Below, piece by piece: positions 33,208-43,356 of a stretch of DNA of 64,000 nucleotides. Within the stretch, counting starts at the first letter, position 1, and each line of letters begins with the position of its first letter. The position numbers and the translations under genes are program-made. Source of the stretch: Ga0077523 sp038324085 (GTDB lineage: Bacteria; Pseudomonadota; Gammaproteobacteria; Burkholderiales; Ga0077523); contig JBBQHP010000024.1 of assembly GCA_038324085.1 (NCBI GenBank), positions 1-64,000 of the forward strand, read 5' to 3'. The notes below the pieces were generated by a model. It was not told where the DNA came from and did not search any database. It was given only the letters and a program-made list of their open reading frames with translations.

Positions 33208-34314
33208 ATGAAGAACATACAACTCGATCGCGATGCACTGCTCCGTCCGTTGCAGGCCGTCACGGGCGTTGTGGAACGACGGCAGACACTGCCGATTCTC
33301 TCCAACGTGTTGATCGAGTCGACAAATGGTGCCATGACCTTGCTTGCGACCGATCTCGAAATTCAGGTCGCCGCGCCGGTAACCGGACAGCGCTCGAGCG
33401 ATGACTTCGCGGTGACAGTATCGGCGAAAAAACTGCTGGACATACTGCGGGCCTTGCCCGAGGGCACCAGCATCGCCCTGGATCAAAAGGATTCGAAGGT
33501 CCAGCTGAAAGCCGGCCGCAGCCGATTCAGCGTGCAAACGCTGCCAGCCGCAGATTTTCCCCGACTCGCCGCAGGTCAGCAGGCAAGCGCAGAGATGTCG
33601 GTGCCGCAGAATGAGTTGCGCGCGCTGCTCGGTTTGACACAGTACGCGATGGCGCAGCAGGACATCCGGTATTACCTGAACGGTATGCTGCTGGTGGTGG
33701 ACAAGAACGAGTTGACCCTCGTCGCGACAGACGGTCATCGCCTGGCACTTACTACCCGCGAACTGACTGACAGCTACGTTCGCAACGAAGTGATCCTGCC
33801 GCGCAAGGCGGTGCTCGAACTGGCGCGATTGCTCCAGGATACGGACGAGGAGGTGCGGATCACCCTGCTTGCCAATCAGGTCAAGTTCGAGTTCAGTGGC
33901 CTTCAGTTGATTACCAAGGTGGTCGACGGGAAATTTCCAGACTACGGAAGAGTAGTACCCCTGAACTACGCGCGGCACTTTGAAACCGGGCGCATCCGGT
34001 TGCAGCAGGCCCTCCAGCGCGCCGCGATACTTTCGAACGAGAAGTTCCGAGGCGTGCGCTGGGTGCTGACTGCAGGGAGTCTGCGCATTGTCTGTACCAA
34101 TACGGAGCAGGAAGAAGCGGAGGAAGAGATGGAGATCCCCTACTCAGGAGACGACCTGGACGTGGGGTTCAACATTACCTACCTGCAGGACGTTCTCAAC
34201 AGTGTCGACACCGAAAGCGTCGACTGTGCCTTCGGCGATGCCAACAGCAGCATGCTGGTAACGCTACCCGGCCGCTCCGATTTCAAGTATGTCGTGATGC
34301 CGATGCGCATCTAG
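33208..34314 (+). CDS. dnaN: DNA polymerase III sliding clamp (beta subunit)
   Basis: Ring-shaped processivity clamp, 368 residues, with three repeated clamp domains. Family features include LPILSNVLIESTNGAMTLLATDLE near the N terminus, LVATDGHRLALTTREL and the C-terminal PGRSDFKYVVMPMRI. The ATG at 33208 is preceded by GAAAGAGAA. It is followed by gyrB after 17 bp. Confidence 0.98.
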   Translation: MKNIQLDRDALLRPLQAVTGVVERRQTLPILSNVLIESTNGAMTLLATDLEIQVAAPVTGQRSSDDFAVTVSAKKLLDILRALPEGTSIALDQKDSKVQLKAGRSRFSVQTLPAADFPRLAAGQQASAEMSVPQNELRALLGLTQYAMAQQDIRYYLNGMLLVVDKNELTLVATDGHRLALTTRELTDSYVRNEVILPRKAVLELARLLQDTDEEVRITLLANQVKFEFSGLQLITKVVDGKFPDYGRVVPLNYARHFETGRIRLQQALQRAAILSNEKFRGVRWVLTAGSLRIVCTNTEQEEAEEEMEIPYSGDDLDVGFNITYLQDVLNSVDTESVDCAFGDANSSMLVTLPGRSDFKYVVMPMRI

Positions 34315-34331
34315 TCCCGGGGTCATCACGC

Positions 34332-36731
34332 ATGGAAAGCAACAACGAGTACAACGCCGACAGCATCAAGATGTTGAAGGGCCTGGAAGCCGTCCGCAAA
34401 CGCCCGGGGATGTACATCGGCGACACGAGCGACGGAACCGGGCTGCACCACATGGTCTTCGAGGTGGTGGACAATTCCATCGACGAGGCTCTTGCCGGCT
34501 ACTGTGACGAAATCAAGGTCGTCATTCATGGCGACAACTCCATCAGCGTCGTCGACAACGGTCGCGGCATACCAACGGCCATTCACCCGGACGACGAACA
34601 CGGCCGCTCCACGGCGGAGATCGTCATGACGGTCTTGCACGCGGGGGGGAAGTTCGACAGCAATTCCTACAAGATCTCCGGCGGTCTGCACGGTGTCGGC
34701 GTGTCGGTGGTGAACGCCTTGTCCGAATGGCTGAAGCTCACCATTCGCCGCGACGGAAAGGCTCATTTTCTCGAGTTCCGACATGGCGATCTCACCCTGC
34801 CGATCAGCGAATTGGGTCCGACCGAAAAGCGTGGTACCGAGATCCATTTTCGTCCCAGCATGGAAACCTTCGAGAACATCGATTTCCATTTCGACATTCT
34901 CGCCAAGCGACTTCGTGAGCTCTCCTTTCTCAACAACGGCGTGCGTATCGAACTGGTGGACCAGCGCAATGCCAAGCAGGAGAGCTTCGCGTTCTCGGGC
35001 GGCGTCAAGGGCTTCGTCGAGTACCTCAACCGTCACAAGGCCGTTCTGCACCAGAATATCTTTCATGCGGTCGGCGAGCGCAACGGCATCATCGTGGAGG
35101 TGTCGATGCAGTGGAACGATTCCTATCAGGAATCGGTACTTGTGTTCACCAACAACATTCCGCAGCGAGACGGAGGCACCCATCTGACGGGGCTGCGAGC
35201 AGCGATGACGCGCACGATGACGAAGTACATCACGAGCAACGAGCTCGACAAGAAGGCGAAGGTCGAGATCACCGGGGATGACCTGCGCGAAGGCCTCACA
35301 TGCGTGCTCTCGGTCAAGGTACCGGATCCAAAATTCTCGTCACAGACCAAGGACAAGCTCGTGTCGTCCGAAGTGCGACCCGTCGTGGAAGAGGTTGTGG
35401 CAAAAGCGCTCGAGGATTGGCTGCTCGAACGGCCGGTCGACGCGCGAACGGTGGTGGGCAAATGCATCGAAGCCGCGCGAGCCCGGGAAGCCGCGCGGAA
35501 AGCGCGCGAGATGACCCGTCGCAAAGGTGTTCTCGACGGGATGGGATTGCCCGGCAAGCTTGCCGATTGCCAGGAGAAGGACCCGGCGCAATGCGAACTC
35601 TATCTCGTCGAAGGCGACTCCGCTGGAGGATCGGCCAAACAGGGACGGGACCGCAAGTTCCAGGCAATTCTCCCGCTGCGCGGCAAGATCCTGAATGTGG
35701 AACGCGCGCGATTCGACAAGCTAGTCTCCTCGGCTGAGATCGCGACGTTGATAACCGCGCTCGGTACCGGCATCGGCAAGGACGACTACAATCCTGCCAA
35801 GCTGCGCTATCACCGGATCATCATCATGACCGATGCAGACGTGGATGGCTCCCACATCCGCACGCTGTTGCTCACTTTCTTCTACCGGCAAATGCCTGAA
35901 CTGGTGGAGCGTGGTCACATCTATATCGCACAACCGCCGCTTTACAAGGCGAAGCACGGAAGAGAAGAGCGCTATCTGAAAGACGAGCATGAGCTGAAGC
36001 AATATCTGCTCAAGCTCGCGCTCAAGGATGCGCTGCTGGTTCCCAGCACCGGTGCTGATCCCATTGGACGGGAGGCCTTCGAGAATCTGGCCAAGGAATA
36101 CCTGCTGACCGAGGCTGTCATCGAAAGACTCTCACGCAGGATGGATACCACCGTGCTGCAGGCGCTCACTCGTGGTGAACCATTGTCTCTGGCGGACGAG
36201 GCTTCCACGAACGCCTCGGCAGTGCGATTGCAGACGTTGCTCGCCAAACAGAACATCGTGGTAACCGCCGGTTACGACGGGCTGACCGAAGCCCGCCTCC
36301 TGCGGATCGCGCGTACCGTGCACGGCGTCGAACGCACCACCGTTCTCGAGCAGGATTTTCTGGACAGCGGCGACTACGCGCAGATGCGGCGTACCGCAGA
36401 CCTCGTACAAGGCCTGCTCGGGGAGGGCGCCCTGGTGCGGCGCGGCAACGACGAGCGAGCAGTCAGCGATTTTCGCGAAGCACTCGACTGGCTTCTTGCC
36501 GAAGTGCGCAAGGGCGTCGCGATCCAGCGCTACAAAGGTCTTGGAGAGATGAATCCCGAGCAGCTCTGGGAGACGACGATGGATCCGGCCTCGCGCACCC
36601 TGCTCCGGGCGCAAGTTGAGGACAGTATTGCGGCCGACGAGATTTTCAGCACGCTCATGGGGGACATCGTCGAACCGCGTCGCCTGTTTATCGAAACCAA
36701 TGCCTTGGGGGTACGCAATCTGGACGTCTGA
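34332..36731 (+). CDS. gyrB: DNA gyrase subunit B
   Basis: ATPase subunit of gyrase, 799 residues. The GHKL ATPase has NSIDEALAGY, DNGRGIP and GGLHGVGVSVVNALS. The TOPRIM domain has EGDSAGGSAKQGRDR with the catalytic E near 427 and DADVDGSHIRTLLLTFFYRQMP. The insertion in the TOPRIM region has the length expected for proteobacterial GyrB. The C-terminal GyrA-binding tail ends QRYKGLGEMNPEQLWETTMDP... Confidence 0.98.
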   Translation: MESNNEYNADSIKMLKGLEAVRKRPGMYIGDTSDGTGLHHMVFEVVDNSIDEALAGYCDEIKVVIHGDNSISVVDNGRGIPTAIHPDDEHGRSTAEIVMTVLHAGGKFDSNSYKISGGLHGVGVSVVNALSEWLKLTIRRDGKAHFLEFRHGDLTLPISELGPTEKRGTEIHFRPSMETFENIDFHFDILAKRLRELSFLNNGVRIELVDQRNAKQESFAFSGGVKGFVEYLNRHKAVLHQNIFHAVGERNGIIVEVSMQWNDSYQESVLVFTNNIPQRDGGTHLTGLRAAMTRTMTKYITSNELDKKAKVEITGDDLREGLTCVLSVKVPDPKFSSQTKDKLVSSEVRPVVEEVVAKALEDWLLERPVDARTVVGKCIEAARAREAARKAREMTRRKGVLDGMGLPGKLADCQEKDPAQCELYLVEGDSAGGSAKQGRDRKFQAILPLRGKILNVERARFDKLVSSAEIATLITALGTGIGKDDYNPAKLRYHRIIIMTDADVDGSHIRTLLLTFFYRQMPELVERGHIYIAQPPLYKAKHGREERYLKDEHELKQYLLKLALKDALLVPSTGADPIGREAFENLAKEYLLTEAVIERLSRRMDTTVLQALTRGEPLSLADEASTNASAVRLQTLLAKQNIVVTAGYDGLTEARLLRIARTVHGVERTTVLEQDFLDSGDYAQMRRTADLVQGLLGEGALVRRGNDERAVSDFREALDWLLAEVRKGVAIQRYKGLGEMNPEQLWETTMDPASRTLLRAQVEDSIAADEIFSTLMGDIVEPRRLFIETNALGVRNLDV

Positions 36732-36764
36732 CGCGATGCCCGCCACGACCGTTCGCGCCTGTTC

Positions 36765-39383
36765 CTAGCCGCTTCGGTTCCGACGTTTGGGTACCGCTTT
36801 GGCCTTGGCGGTCGCAATGGCCTTGGTTGACGCGGGCGCCGCCCCCTTCTTGGGTTCTCGCGGGGCGAACTCGAACCCGACCTTGCCGTCCGGCTGCTTC
36901 ACCAGAAACGCCTTGAACTTGCGACCGTTGCGGTTGCTCACGAAACCCGCCAACAGATCGGTACGTCCTTCGGCGAGCAGCTTGCGCATCTGGACGCGGT
37001 CGATCTCCTGCTGCAGGATCACCTTGCCGGATCTGAATTCGCACTTCTTGAGCGGATAGTTCTCGCAAACGTAGCTCATGCCGTGTTCGTAGACGGCGCC
37101 ATTGCATTTCGGGCAAGCGCCGAGTGCTTCCTGCCCGGTGAAATCGATCTCTTCGCCGTCTTCGTCGCCTTGACCAGGCTGGCCGAAATCGAACTCGAGC
37201 TTCTGACCGTCATTCTCGTCGTCCCGCACGATGCGAAGAATGGCCGCGAACGGCCGTCCCATCTTCGAGCGGAATCCCTGAAGCGGGCCGATCTGCCGTT
37301 CACGAAGCAGTTGTTCGACTTCTGCGATCTCGAATTGTCGCCCGGCCGGTGTCTTGGTCATCGAGAACTCACATGACTCGCAGGCAAAGCGACGATAGTT
37401 CTCCTTGACGACGCCTCCGCAATGCGGACAGGGTGTCGCAAGTGTGGTGTAGTCGCCAGGCACTGTATCGCTGTCATATTCCTTAGCGCGCTTGACGATC
37501 TGTTCGGTCATGCTGGCGATCTCCCGCATGAAGGTCTCGCGCTTCAGTCGTCCGCGCTCCATCTGGGCGAGCTTGTACTCCCACTCGCCGGTCAGCTCCG
37601 GCTGGGTCAGTTCCTCCACTCCCAGTCCGCGGAGCAGCGTCATGAGCTGGAATGCCTTGGCCGTCGGCACCAGCTCGCGGCCTTCGCGATAGATATATTT
37701 TTCGCCGATCAATCCCTCGATTACCTGGGCGCGCGTCGCCGGGGTACCAAGACCTTTCTGCGCCATGGCTTCACGCAGCTCGTCGTCTTCGATCAGCTTG
37801 CCAGCACCCTCCATCGCCGACAACAGCGTCGCTTCGTTATAGCGGGCGGGCGGCTTGGTCTGGAGGCCGACGGCTTCGACCTCAGTTGCTCGGGCCATCT
37901 CCCCCTTCGCTACCGGCACGAGGTTGGCATCCTCGTCCTGCGATTCCTTGCCATAGACGGCGAGCCAGCCGGGATTCACCAGCACCTTGCCTTCGGTCTT
38001 GAACCGATGTTCCTCGACCGTGGTGATGCGCGTGGTGACTAGCGATTCGGAAGCAGGAAAGAACACTGCAAGGAAACGCCGTACCACGAGATCGTAGATC
38101 TTCTGCTGAATCTCGTTGAGGCCCTGGGCGGGTTGTAGTGTCGGAATGATGGCGAAGTGGTCGCTGATCTTCGTGTTGTCGAAGATGCGTTTGTTCGGCT
38201 GTACCCAGCCCTGCTTCAGGACCTGCGTCGCGAACTTGCCGTACGCAGCGGCTTCGCGCAGAACCTCGTGTGTCGACTTCACCGTATCGACATAATCCTC
38301 GGGAAGATGGCGAGCATCAGTGCGCGGGTAGGTCAGTACCTTGAACTTCTCATATAGTTCCTGGGCGATGGACAACGTGGTCTTGGCCGAGAATCCGAAA
38401 CGCCCATTGCCTTCGCGCTGCAATGAAGTCAGGTCGAACAGCAGCGGCGAGAGCTGCGTGGACGGCTTGGATTCCTCCGTAACCGTGCCGGTCTTGCCGC
38501 GGCAGGCCGAGACGATTGCTTCGGCTTCGCCCCTCGTCCATAGCCTGTTGTCCTTGCGCTCGGCGTCGTCTTCGGCCTTCTTGAACCTGGGGTCGAACCA
38601 GCGCCCGTCGTATACGCCCGCCTTGACGTCGAAGTGTGCACGGACTTCCCAATAGTCGCGCGACACGAATGCCTTGATTCGGCGCTCGCGCTCCACGACG
38701 ACCGCCAGCGTCGGTGTCTGGACGCGACCGACCGTAGTCAGATAGAAGCCGCCACCCTTTGAATTGAACGCAGTCATGGCGCGCGTGCCATTGATACCCA
38801 CGATCCAGTCCGCTTCCGACCGGCTGCGCGCAGCGCTCGCGAGCGGGGACATCTCCTCGTCTGACCGGAGGTGTGCGAATCCATCACGGATGGCTGCAGG
38901 CGTCATTGACTGAAGCCACAGCCGTCGCGCGGGTTGTTTGGCGGCGGTCGCCTGAACGATGTAGCGGAAGATCAACTCGCCCTCGCGGCCCGCGTCACAG
39001 GCGTTGATCAGCTCGGCTACGTCCTTGCGGCGGATGAGCTTCGCCAGCAGCTTGAGCCGATCCTCACTCTTCGCGATCGGATGCAGATCGAAGTGCGGCG
39101 GAATCACCGGTAAATGATTGAAGCTCCACTTGCCGCGTTTTACTTCGTATTCTTCCGGCGCGGCGATTTCCAGCAGGTGGCCGACCGCGGACGAGACAAT
39201 GTATTCGTCGGACTCGAAGTACCCGTCATGTTTGGTGAATCCGCCGAGCACCTTCGAGATGTCGTTCGCAACCGACGGCTTCTCGGCGATGACGAGCTTC
39301 TTGCCCGATGCGCTGTCGACTTGCCGGTGCGCGGGGGGAGCAGCCTTGGTCTTCGTTGCAGTGGCGCGCTTCGGGGCGGGCAT
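36765..39383 (-). CDS. topB: DNA topoisomerase III
   Basis: Type IA topoisomerase (872 residues) that decatenates DNA. The TOPRIM domain begins KKLVIAEKPSVANDISKVLGG and has NACDAGREGELIFRY. The active-site tyrosine is Y352 in LTYPRTDARHLPEDY. The C terminus carries zinc-finger-like segments (CPHCGG...CESCEF and CPKCNG...CENYPLKKCEF) and two topo C-terminal repeats. ATG 39383 is chosen; a basic 25-residue leader precedes the TOPRIM. It is convergent with gyrB, 33 bp apart. Confidence 0.95.
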   Translation of the reverse strand: MPAPKRATATKTKAAPPAHRQVDSASGKKLVIAEKPSVANDISKVLGGFTKHDGYFESDEYIVSSAVGHLLEIAAPEEYEVKRGKWSFNHLPVIPPHFDLHPIAKSEDRLKLLAKLIRRKDVAELINACDAGREGELIFRYIVQATAAKQPARRLWLQSMTPAAIRDGFAHLRSDEEMSPLASAARSRSEADWIVGINGTRAMTAFNSKGGGFYLTTVGRVQTPTLAVVVERERRIKAFVSRDYWEVRAHFDVKAGVYDGRWFDPRFKKAEDDAERKDNRLWTRGEAEAIVSACRGKTGTVTEESKPSTQLSPLLFDLTSLQREGNGRFGFSAKTTLSIAQELYEKFKVLTYPRTDARHLPEDYVDTVKSTHEVLREAAAYGKFATQVLKQGWVQPNKRIFDNTKISDHFAIIPTLQPAQGLNEIQQKIYDLVVRRFLAVFFPASESLVTTRITTVEEHRFKTEGKVLVNPGWLAVYGKESQDEDANLVPVAKGEMARATEVEAVGLQTKPPARYNEATLLSAMEGAGKLIEDDELREAMAQKGLGTPATRAQVIEGLIGEKYIYREGRELVPTAKAFQLMTLLRGLGVEELTQPELTGEWEYKLAQMERGRLKRETFMREIASMTEQIVKRAKEYDSDTVPGDYTTLATPCPHCGGVVKENYRRFACESCEFSMTKTPAGRQFEIAEVEQLLRERQIGPLQGFRSKMGRPFAAILRIVRDDENDGQKLEFDFGQPGQGDEDGEEIDFTGQEALGACPKCNGAVYEHGMSYVCENYPLKKCEFRSGKVILQQEIDRVQMRKLLAEGRTDLLAGFVSNRNGRKFKAFLVKQPDGKVGFEFAPREPKKGAAPASTKAIATAKAKAVPKRRNRSG

Positions 39384-39503
39384 GAGTCTTTGCGTTCCTT
39401 TCGGGGGCTGCCATCGAGGGCCGCGCATGATAAGCGCTCGAATTCCGGCCGCGCAAGCAACGTCCGGCGAATCCTCCCATGCACCTCTTCGGGGCGCGGG
39501 AGG

Positions 39504-40580
39504 CTAGGCAAGCCGTTGGTACCGGCCCCCGGGAAGGCTGGCGACGAGGCCCTCGAGTTCCAGTTCGAGCAAGCGCGCGCTGAGTATGTCAATTCCGAGC
39601 CCGGCGCGAACCGACAGCGTGTCGAGATCACACGGGTCGTGTCCCAGCAGCGTCAGGATCGCGTCTTCCTTAGCCGCGTCTTCCGCTGGAGGGGTGCCGA
39701 TCGATGTTGGTAAATGAAGTTCTTCGAGGACGTCCCGCGCGCTCTCCACGAGCTTTGCGCCCTGTTTGATGAGCGCATGACACCCCCGAGATACCGGTGA
39801 ATGGATGGAACCGGGAATGGCGAAGACTTCGCGACCTTGCTCCGCTGCAAACCGGGCCGTCGTGAGCGAGCCGCTCTTGATCGCGGCTTCCACCACGAGT
39901 ACGCCGCGCGAGAGACCGCTGATGAGGCGATTGCGGCGCGGAAAATTGTGCGCGAGTGCCCCGGTGCCCAGGGCGAACTCGGAAACGAGTACACCGCGCT
40001 CCGCGATGCGATGCGCGAGCGCGCGGTTGCGCGCGGGGTACACGATATCGAGACCCGTACCGGTGACGGCGACGGTGCCGGAGCGCCCTTCGAGGCCTCC
40101 TTCGTGAGCCGCGGCGTCGATGCCGAGCGCGAGACCACTGACGATGGCGAGGCCCGCATCGCTCAAGGCCAGCGCAAAGGCCCGAGCGGTGGCGGTGCCC
40201 TGCGGCGTGGCATTGCGGCTGCCGACGATTGCGATCGTCGCCGCACCGATCAACTCGCGCCGACCCTTCACGAACAGGACGACGGGCGGATCCGCGATCT
40301 CCAGCAACGACCGCGGATAGTCGTCGTCGGCGAGTGTGACGACGTGATTTCCCGATTGGTCAAGCCACGCAAGCGTGGTCTCGATGCCTTCGAGTGCTGC
40401 GTCCGACGCCAGCGCTGCTGCAATTTCGCGCGGTACCACGCGCTCCAGCGCCATCGGAGCGGCCATCACCGCAGCTTCCGGCGAGCCGAATGCCTGCAGT
40501 AGAGCGCGCGCTGTGCGCGGCCCGATGCCCGGCGTCAGCGCGAGCCGAAGCCAGTGGGAAAGATCCGCATCGATCGCCAT
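39504..40580 (-). CDS. dprA: DNA-processing protein DprA
   Basis: Single-strand-DNA-binding protein (358 residues) that loads RecA during natural transformation. The N-terminal helical (SAM-like) domain is followed by the Rossmann fold with IVGSRNATPQGTATARAFA, GLALGIDAAAH and TGLDIVYPARNRAL, then a C-terminal winged-helix domain (about 290-358). Its presence suggests competence capacity. The 120-bp gap to topB lacks the smg gene often found there in betaproteobacteria. Confidence 0.96.
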   Translation of the reverse strand: MAIDADLSHWLRLALTPGIGPRTARALLQAFGSPEAAVMAAPMALERVVPREIAAALASDAALEGIETTLAWLDQSGNHVVTLADDDYPRSLLEIADPPVVLFVKGRRELIGAATIAIVGSRNATPQGTATARAFALALSDAGLAIVSGLALGIDAAAHEGGLEGRSGTVAVTGTGLDIVYPARNRALAHRIAERGVLVSEFALGTGALAHNFPRRNRLISGLSRGVLVVEAAIKSGSLTTARFAAEQGREVFAIPGSIHSPVSRGCHALIKQGAKLVESARDVLEELHLPTSIGTPPAEDAAKEDAILTLLGHDPCDLDTLSVRAGLGIDILSARLLELELEGLVASLPGGRYQRLA

Positions 40581-40605
40581 CGACGCCTGACGGTCAAGCT
40601 TCCGC

Positions 40606-41769
40606 TCAGGGAGTCCGGACGATGTCCAGGAGGTGGACCGGTCGTGACGAATTCATCACCAGGCCGTAGGAGACCTTCTCGAATACACGGAAGATGAACA
40701 CGAGCCCGTAGCGCTCATCCGGCAGTTTCACTGGATTGGTCTGCCCCTTGGGATCGAGTTCGGTGTAGGCCGACTCCACTTTCGATCGGGCCGGATCGTT
40801 GGAACTGCTCCGCGGCAAGGCTCTGGGAGTGACGGTCTTGCCGGCGCGGTACAGTGCATACACGGTACCGACCTCGACACCCTCGCGGGCGCCTCGATTG
40901 ACGACGATGACCTGCTGTTGCCCGATCTCGGAAATGACGTTCTCCGCCGCCGAGATCACTATCCCGTTTGCACCGGGAACAGCGGCATGCGGAGCGTAGG
41001 CGAGAATATCCGTCGGGGGCGCCAGCACGAGGCGATCGCCGGTGGCGATCTCCTGACGGGCACGCAGGATGGTAACGGTCGAGACGTCTCCGAACTCGCG
41101 GACGCGAGCATCGCCCAGATAGATAACCTCGTTGCCGAGGTCCTCCTTGGTGCCTGGATCGATCAGCGGTTTCCCGGGACGATAGACCTGCCAGACAACG
41201 GCCGAATCGTTGGCCAATCCCTTCACGAAGGCCTCGTCGCCCGCGCCCAGGATCACCCGGTCTTCCTGCGTTGCGACGATCCGGGGCGCGCTATCGAACT
41301 GGCCCTTGTCGACAACCAGAGGCCGGCTGAGGAACGGCTCGATCGACGACGCCGGAATGCTCGGAACGGGCGCGGAAGCGAGTTGTTCCGAACGAATGCG
41401 GGGTGAGAGCTTAACCGTGCTGCCCACCCCGGTTCCATGGGAGGCACCGGCGACGCCGCCAGGCCCTTCGCCTTCCATGCGTAGCCGCGGGGTTGCGCCG
41501 GACAGATCGAGGACGAGGACGTTACCCGGGTAGATCAGGTGCGGATTGCGCACCTGATCCTTGTTCATGCCCCACAGGTCGGGCCAGCGCCACGGGCTCT
41601 TGAGGAACCGCTTCGCGATACCCCACAGCGTGTCGCCCTTGACCACGACGTAGCGGTCGGGCGGGTTGTCCGCGAGGGCGAGCGGCTTGTCTTCCTGCGC
41701 CATGACCGGAACTGCTGCCGCGATGGCGAGAATTAGCCCGACTGCTGCCGATATGATTGAATGTCGCAT
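40606..41769 (-). CDS. LysM domain-containing exported protein
   Basis: Envelope protein of 387 residues. A signal peptide (about 1-24, ISAAVGLILAIAAAVPVMAQ) is followed by a LysM peptidoglycan-binding domain (about 39-90, DRYVVVKGDTLWGIAKRFL, NPHLIYPGNVLVL). The rest has no motif I recognise. The gene commonly lies beside dprA/def in betaproteobacteria. The start is ATG 41769. It is divergent from def across a 113-bp AT-richer gap that should hold both promoters. Confidence 0.85.
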   Translation of the reverse strand: MRHSIISAAVGLILAIAAAVPVMAQEDKPLALADNPPDRYVVVKGDTLWGIAKRFLKSPWRWPDLWGMNKDQVRNPHLIYPGNVLVLDLSGATPRLRMEGEGPGGVAGASHGTGVGSTVKLSPRIRSEQLASAPVPSIPASSIEPFLSRPLVVDKGQFDSAPRIVATQEDRVILGAGDEAFVKGLANDSAVVWQVYRPGKPLIDPGTKEDLGNEVIYLGDARVREFGDVSTVTILRARQEIATGDRLVLAPPTDILAYAPHAAVPGANGIVISAAENVISEIGQQQVIVVNRGAREGVEVGTVYALYRAGKTVTPRALPRSSSNDPARSKVESAYTELDPKGQTNPVKLPDERYGLVFIFRVFEKVSYGLVMNSSRPVHLLDIVRTP

Positions 41770-41882
41770 CCTGGTCCCCACCTCTTGGTTAGGGAATTTG
41801 TCGCTAGAATCCTTGGACTGCCGCATCGTTACTATATTCTGCTTTAGATTCTGATCGTAATCGCCTAACGAAGCAAGCATTT

Positions 41883-42386
41883 ATGGCTATTTTGCGCATT
41901 CTGCAGTACCCCGATCCGCGCCTGAATACGGTGGCGACCTCGGTTGTTCAATTCGAAGAGGAACTTCAGGGACTGGTCGCCGACATGACTGAAACCATGT
42001 ACGCCGCGCCCGGGGTCGGTCTGTCCGCGACCCAGGTCGACGTGCACTGGCAAGTGGTCGTGGTCGACGTCTCCGAGGAACGGAATGCGTTGCGGGTTTT
42101 AGTCAATCCCGTGATCCTGCAAGGTTGGGGTGAATCCGAACTCGACGAGGGCTGCCTCTCCGTCCCCGGCGTCTACGACCATGTGCCACGGTACGATCGG
42201 GTTCGCGTGGAGGCGATGGACGCGCAGGGTGCCAGGTTCACCCTCGAGGCCGACGGCCTCCTCTCCGTGTGCATTCAGCACGAAATGGACCATCTCAAGG
42301 GCAGGGTTTTCGTCGAGTACTTGTCCAAGCTCAAGCAATCCAGGATCGCGGCGAAGATGCGCAAGCAACATCGGCGCGCGATGTAA
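41883..42386 (+). CDS. def: peptide deformylase
   Basis: Metal enzyme (167 residues) that removes the formyl group from nascent proteins. The three motifs are GVGLSATQ at 44-51 (usual GxGLAAxQ), EGCLS at 89-93 with metal ligand C91, and HEMDH at 133-137 with ligands H133 and H137. It forms the first gene of def-fmt-rsmB. It is divergent from the LysM gene. Confidence 0.97.
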   Translation: MAILRILQYPDPRLNTVATSVVQFEEELQGLVADMTETMYAAPGVGLSATQVDVHWQVVVVDVSEERNALRVLVNPVILQGWGESELDEGCLSVPGVYDHVPRYDRVRVEAMDAQGARFTLEADGLLSVCIQHEMDHLKGRVFVEYLSKLKQSRIAAKMRKQHRRAM

Positions 42387-42401
42387 CCGGCACGATCGGC
42401 T

Positions 42402-43343
42402 TTGCGCCTGGTATTCGCGGGGACCCCTCGCTTCGCCGCTGTAGCCCTCGAGTACGTGCTTGCCGCGGGGCATGACGTCGGCCTGGTTCTGACCCAGCCC
42501 GACCGGCCTGCAGGACGTGGTTTGCAACCGTCCCCGAGCGAAGTGAAGCGGGTCGCGCAGCGCAGCGGTCTCGACGTGGCCCAGCCGCCGTCGCTGAAAG
42601 CCGAAGTCGTCCTTGCGCCTCTGCTGGCGGTGCGAGCGGACCTCATGGTGGTTGCCGCCTACGGCTTGATCCTGCCGCCCCGTGTTCTCGCCGCTTTTCC
42701 TCTTGGCTGCCTCAATATTCATGCGTCCATGCTGCCGCGCTGGCGTGGCGCGGCACCGATTCAACGCGCCCTGCTCGCACGTGACAGCGAGTCCGGGATC
42801 AGCATCATGCAGATGGATTCCGGTCTCGATACCGGTCCGGTAGCCTTGGCCGAGTCGATCGCCATCGCGGATGACGAAACAGCGGGATCGCTGCACGATC
42901 GGCTTGCGATACTGGGCGGTGCGCTGATTGTCAGAGCGCTCGAGAAGGCGGCAGGGGGCGCGCTTCAGTTGACGCCGCAAGACGACACTCGAGCCACGTA
43001 TGCGCCGAAAATCGGACGCACGGAGGCTGCCATCCATTGGTCCCAGGCATCGGAGTACATCGACCGGCAGGTGCGGGCATTCAATCCAGTTCCGGGAGCG
43101 CATGCCCGCTTAAACGGCGAGCCGGTGAAAATCTGGAGAGCCGTATCCGTGTCTCGATCGTCGAATCCAGTTTCCGGCAGCGTGCTCGCGGCGGATGCGG
43201 ACGGGATTCGCATCGCATGCGGCGGAGGGGGTGCGCTTGCGGTGACGGAACTGCAACGCGCCGGCGGCAAACGCCTGGCGGCCGGAGACTTTCTGCGGGG
43301 ACATCCGATCATCCCCGGCAGCCGGTTCGAGGACGGCGAGTGA
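42402..43343 (+). CDS. fmt: methionyl-tRNA formyltransferase
   Basis: Formylates initiator methionyl-tRNA using 10-formyl-THF; 313 residues. It has FAGTPRFAAVALEYVL at the start, the catalytic region LNIHASMLPRWRGAAPIQRALL and MDSGLDTGPV. The only suitable start in frame is TTG 42402, 15 bp after def. The C-terminal tRNA-binding domain (about 205-313) is present. The functional link with def is direct: one adds and one removes the formyl group. Confidence 0.96.
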   Translation: MRLVFAGTPRFAAVALEYVLAAGHDVGLVLTQPDRPAGRGLQPSPSEVKRVAQRSGLDVAQPPSLKAEVVLAPLLAVRADLMVVAAYGLILPPRVLAAFPLGCLNIHASMLPRWRGAAPIQRALLARDSESGISIMQMDSGLDTGPVALAESIAIADDETAGSLHDRLAILGGALIVRALEKAAGGALQLTPQDDTRATYAPKIGRTEAAIHWSQASEYIDRQVRAFNPVPGAHARLNGEPVKIWRAVSVSRSSNPVSGSVLAADADGIRIACGGGGALAVTELQRAGGKRLAAGDFLRGHPIIPGSRFEDGE

Positions 43344-43356
43344 GCAGGCCCGCGCC

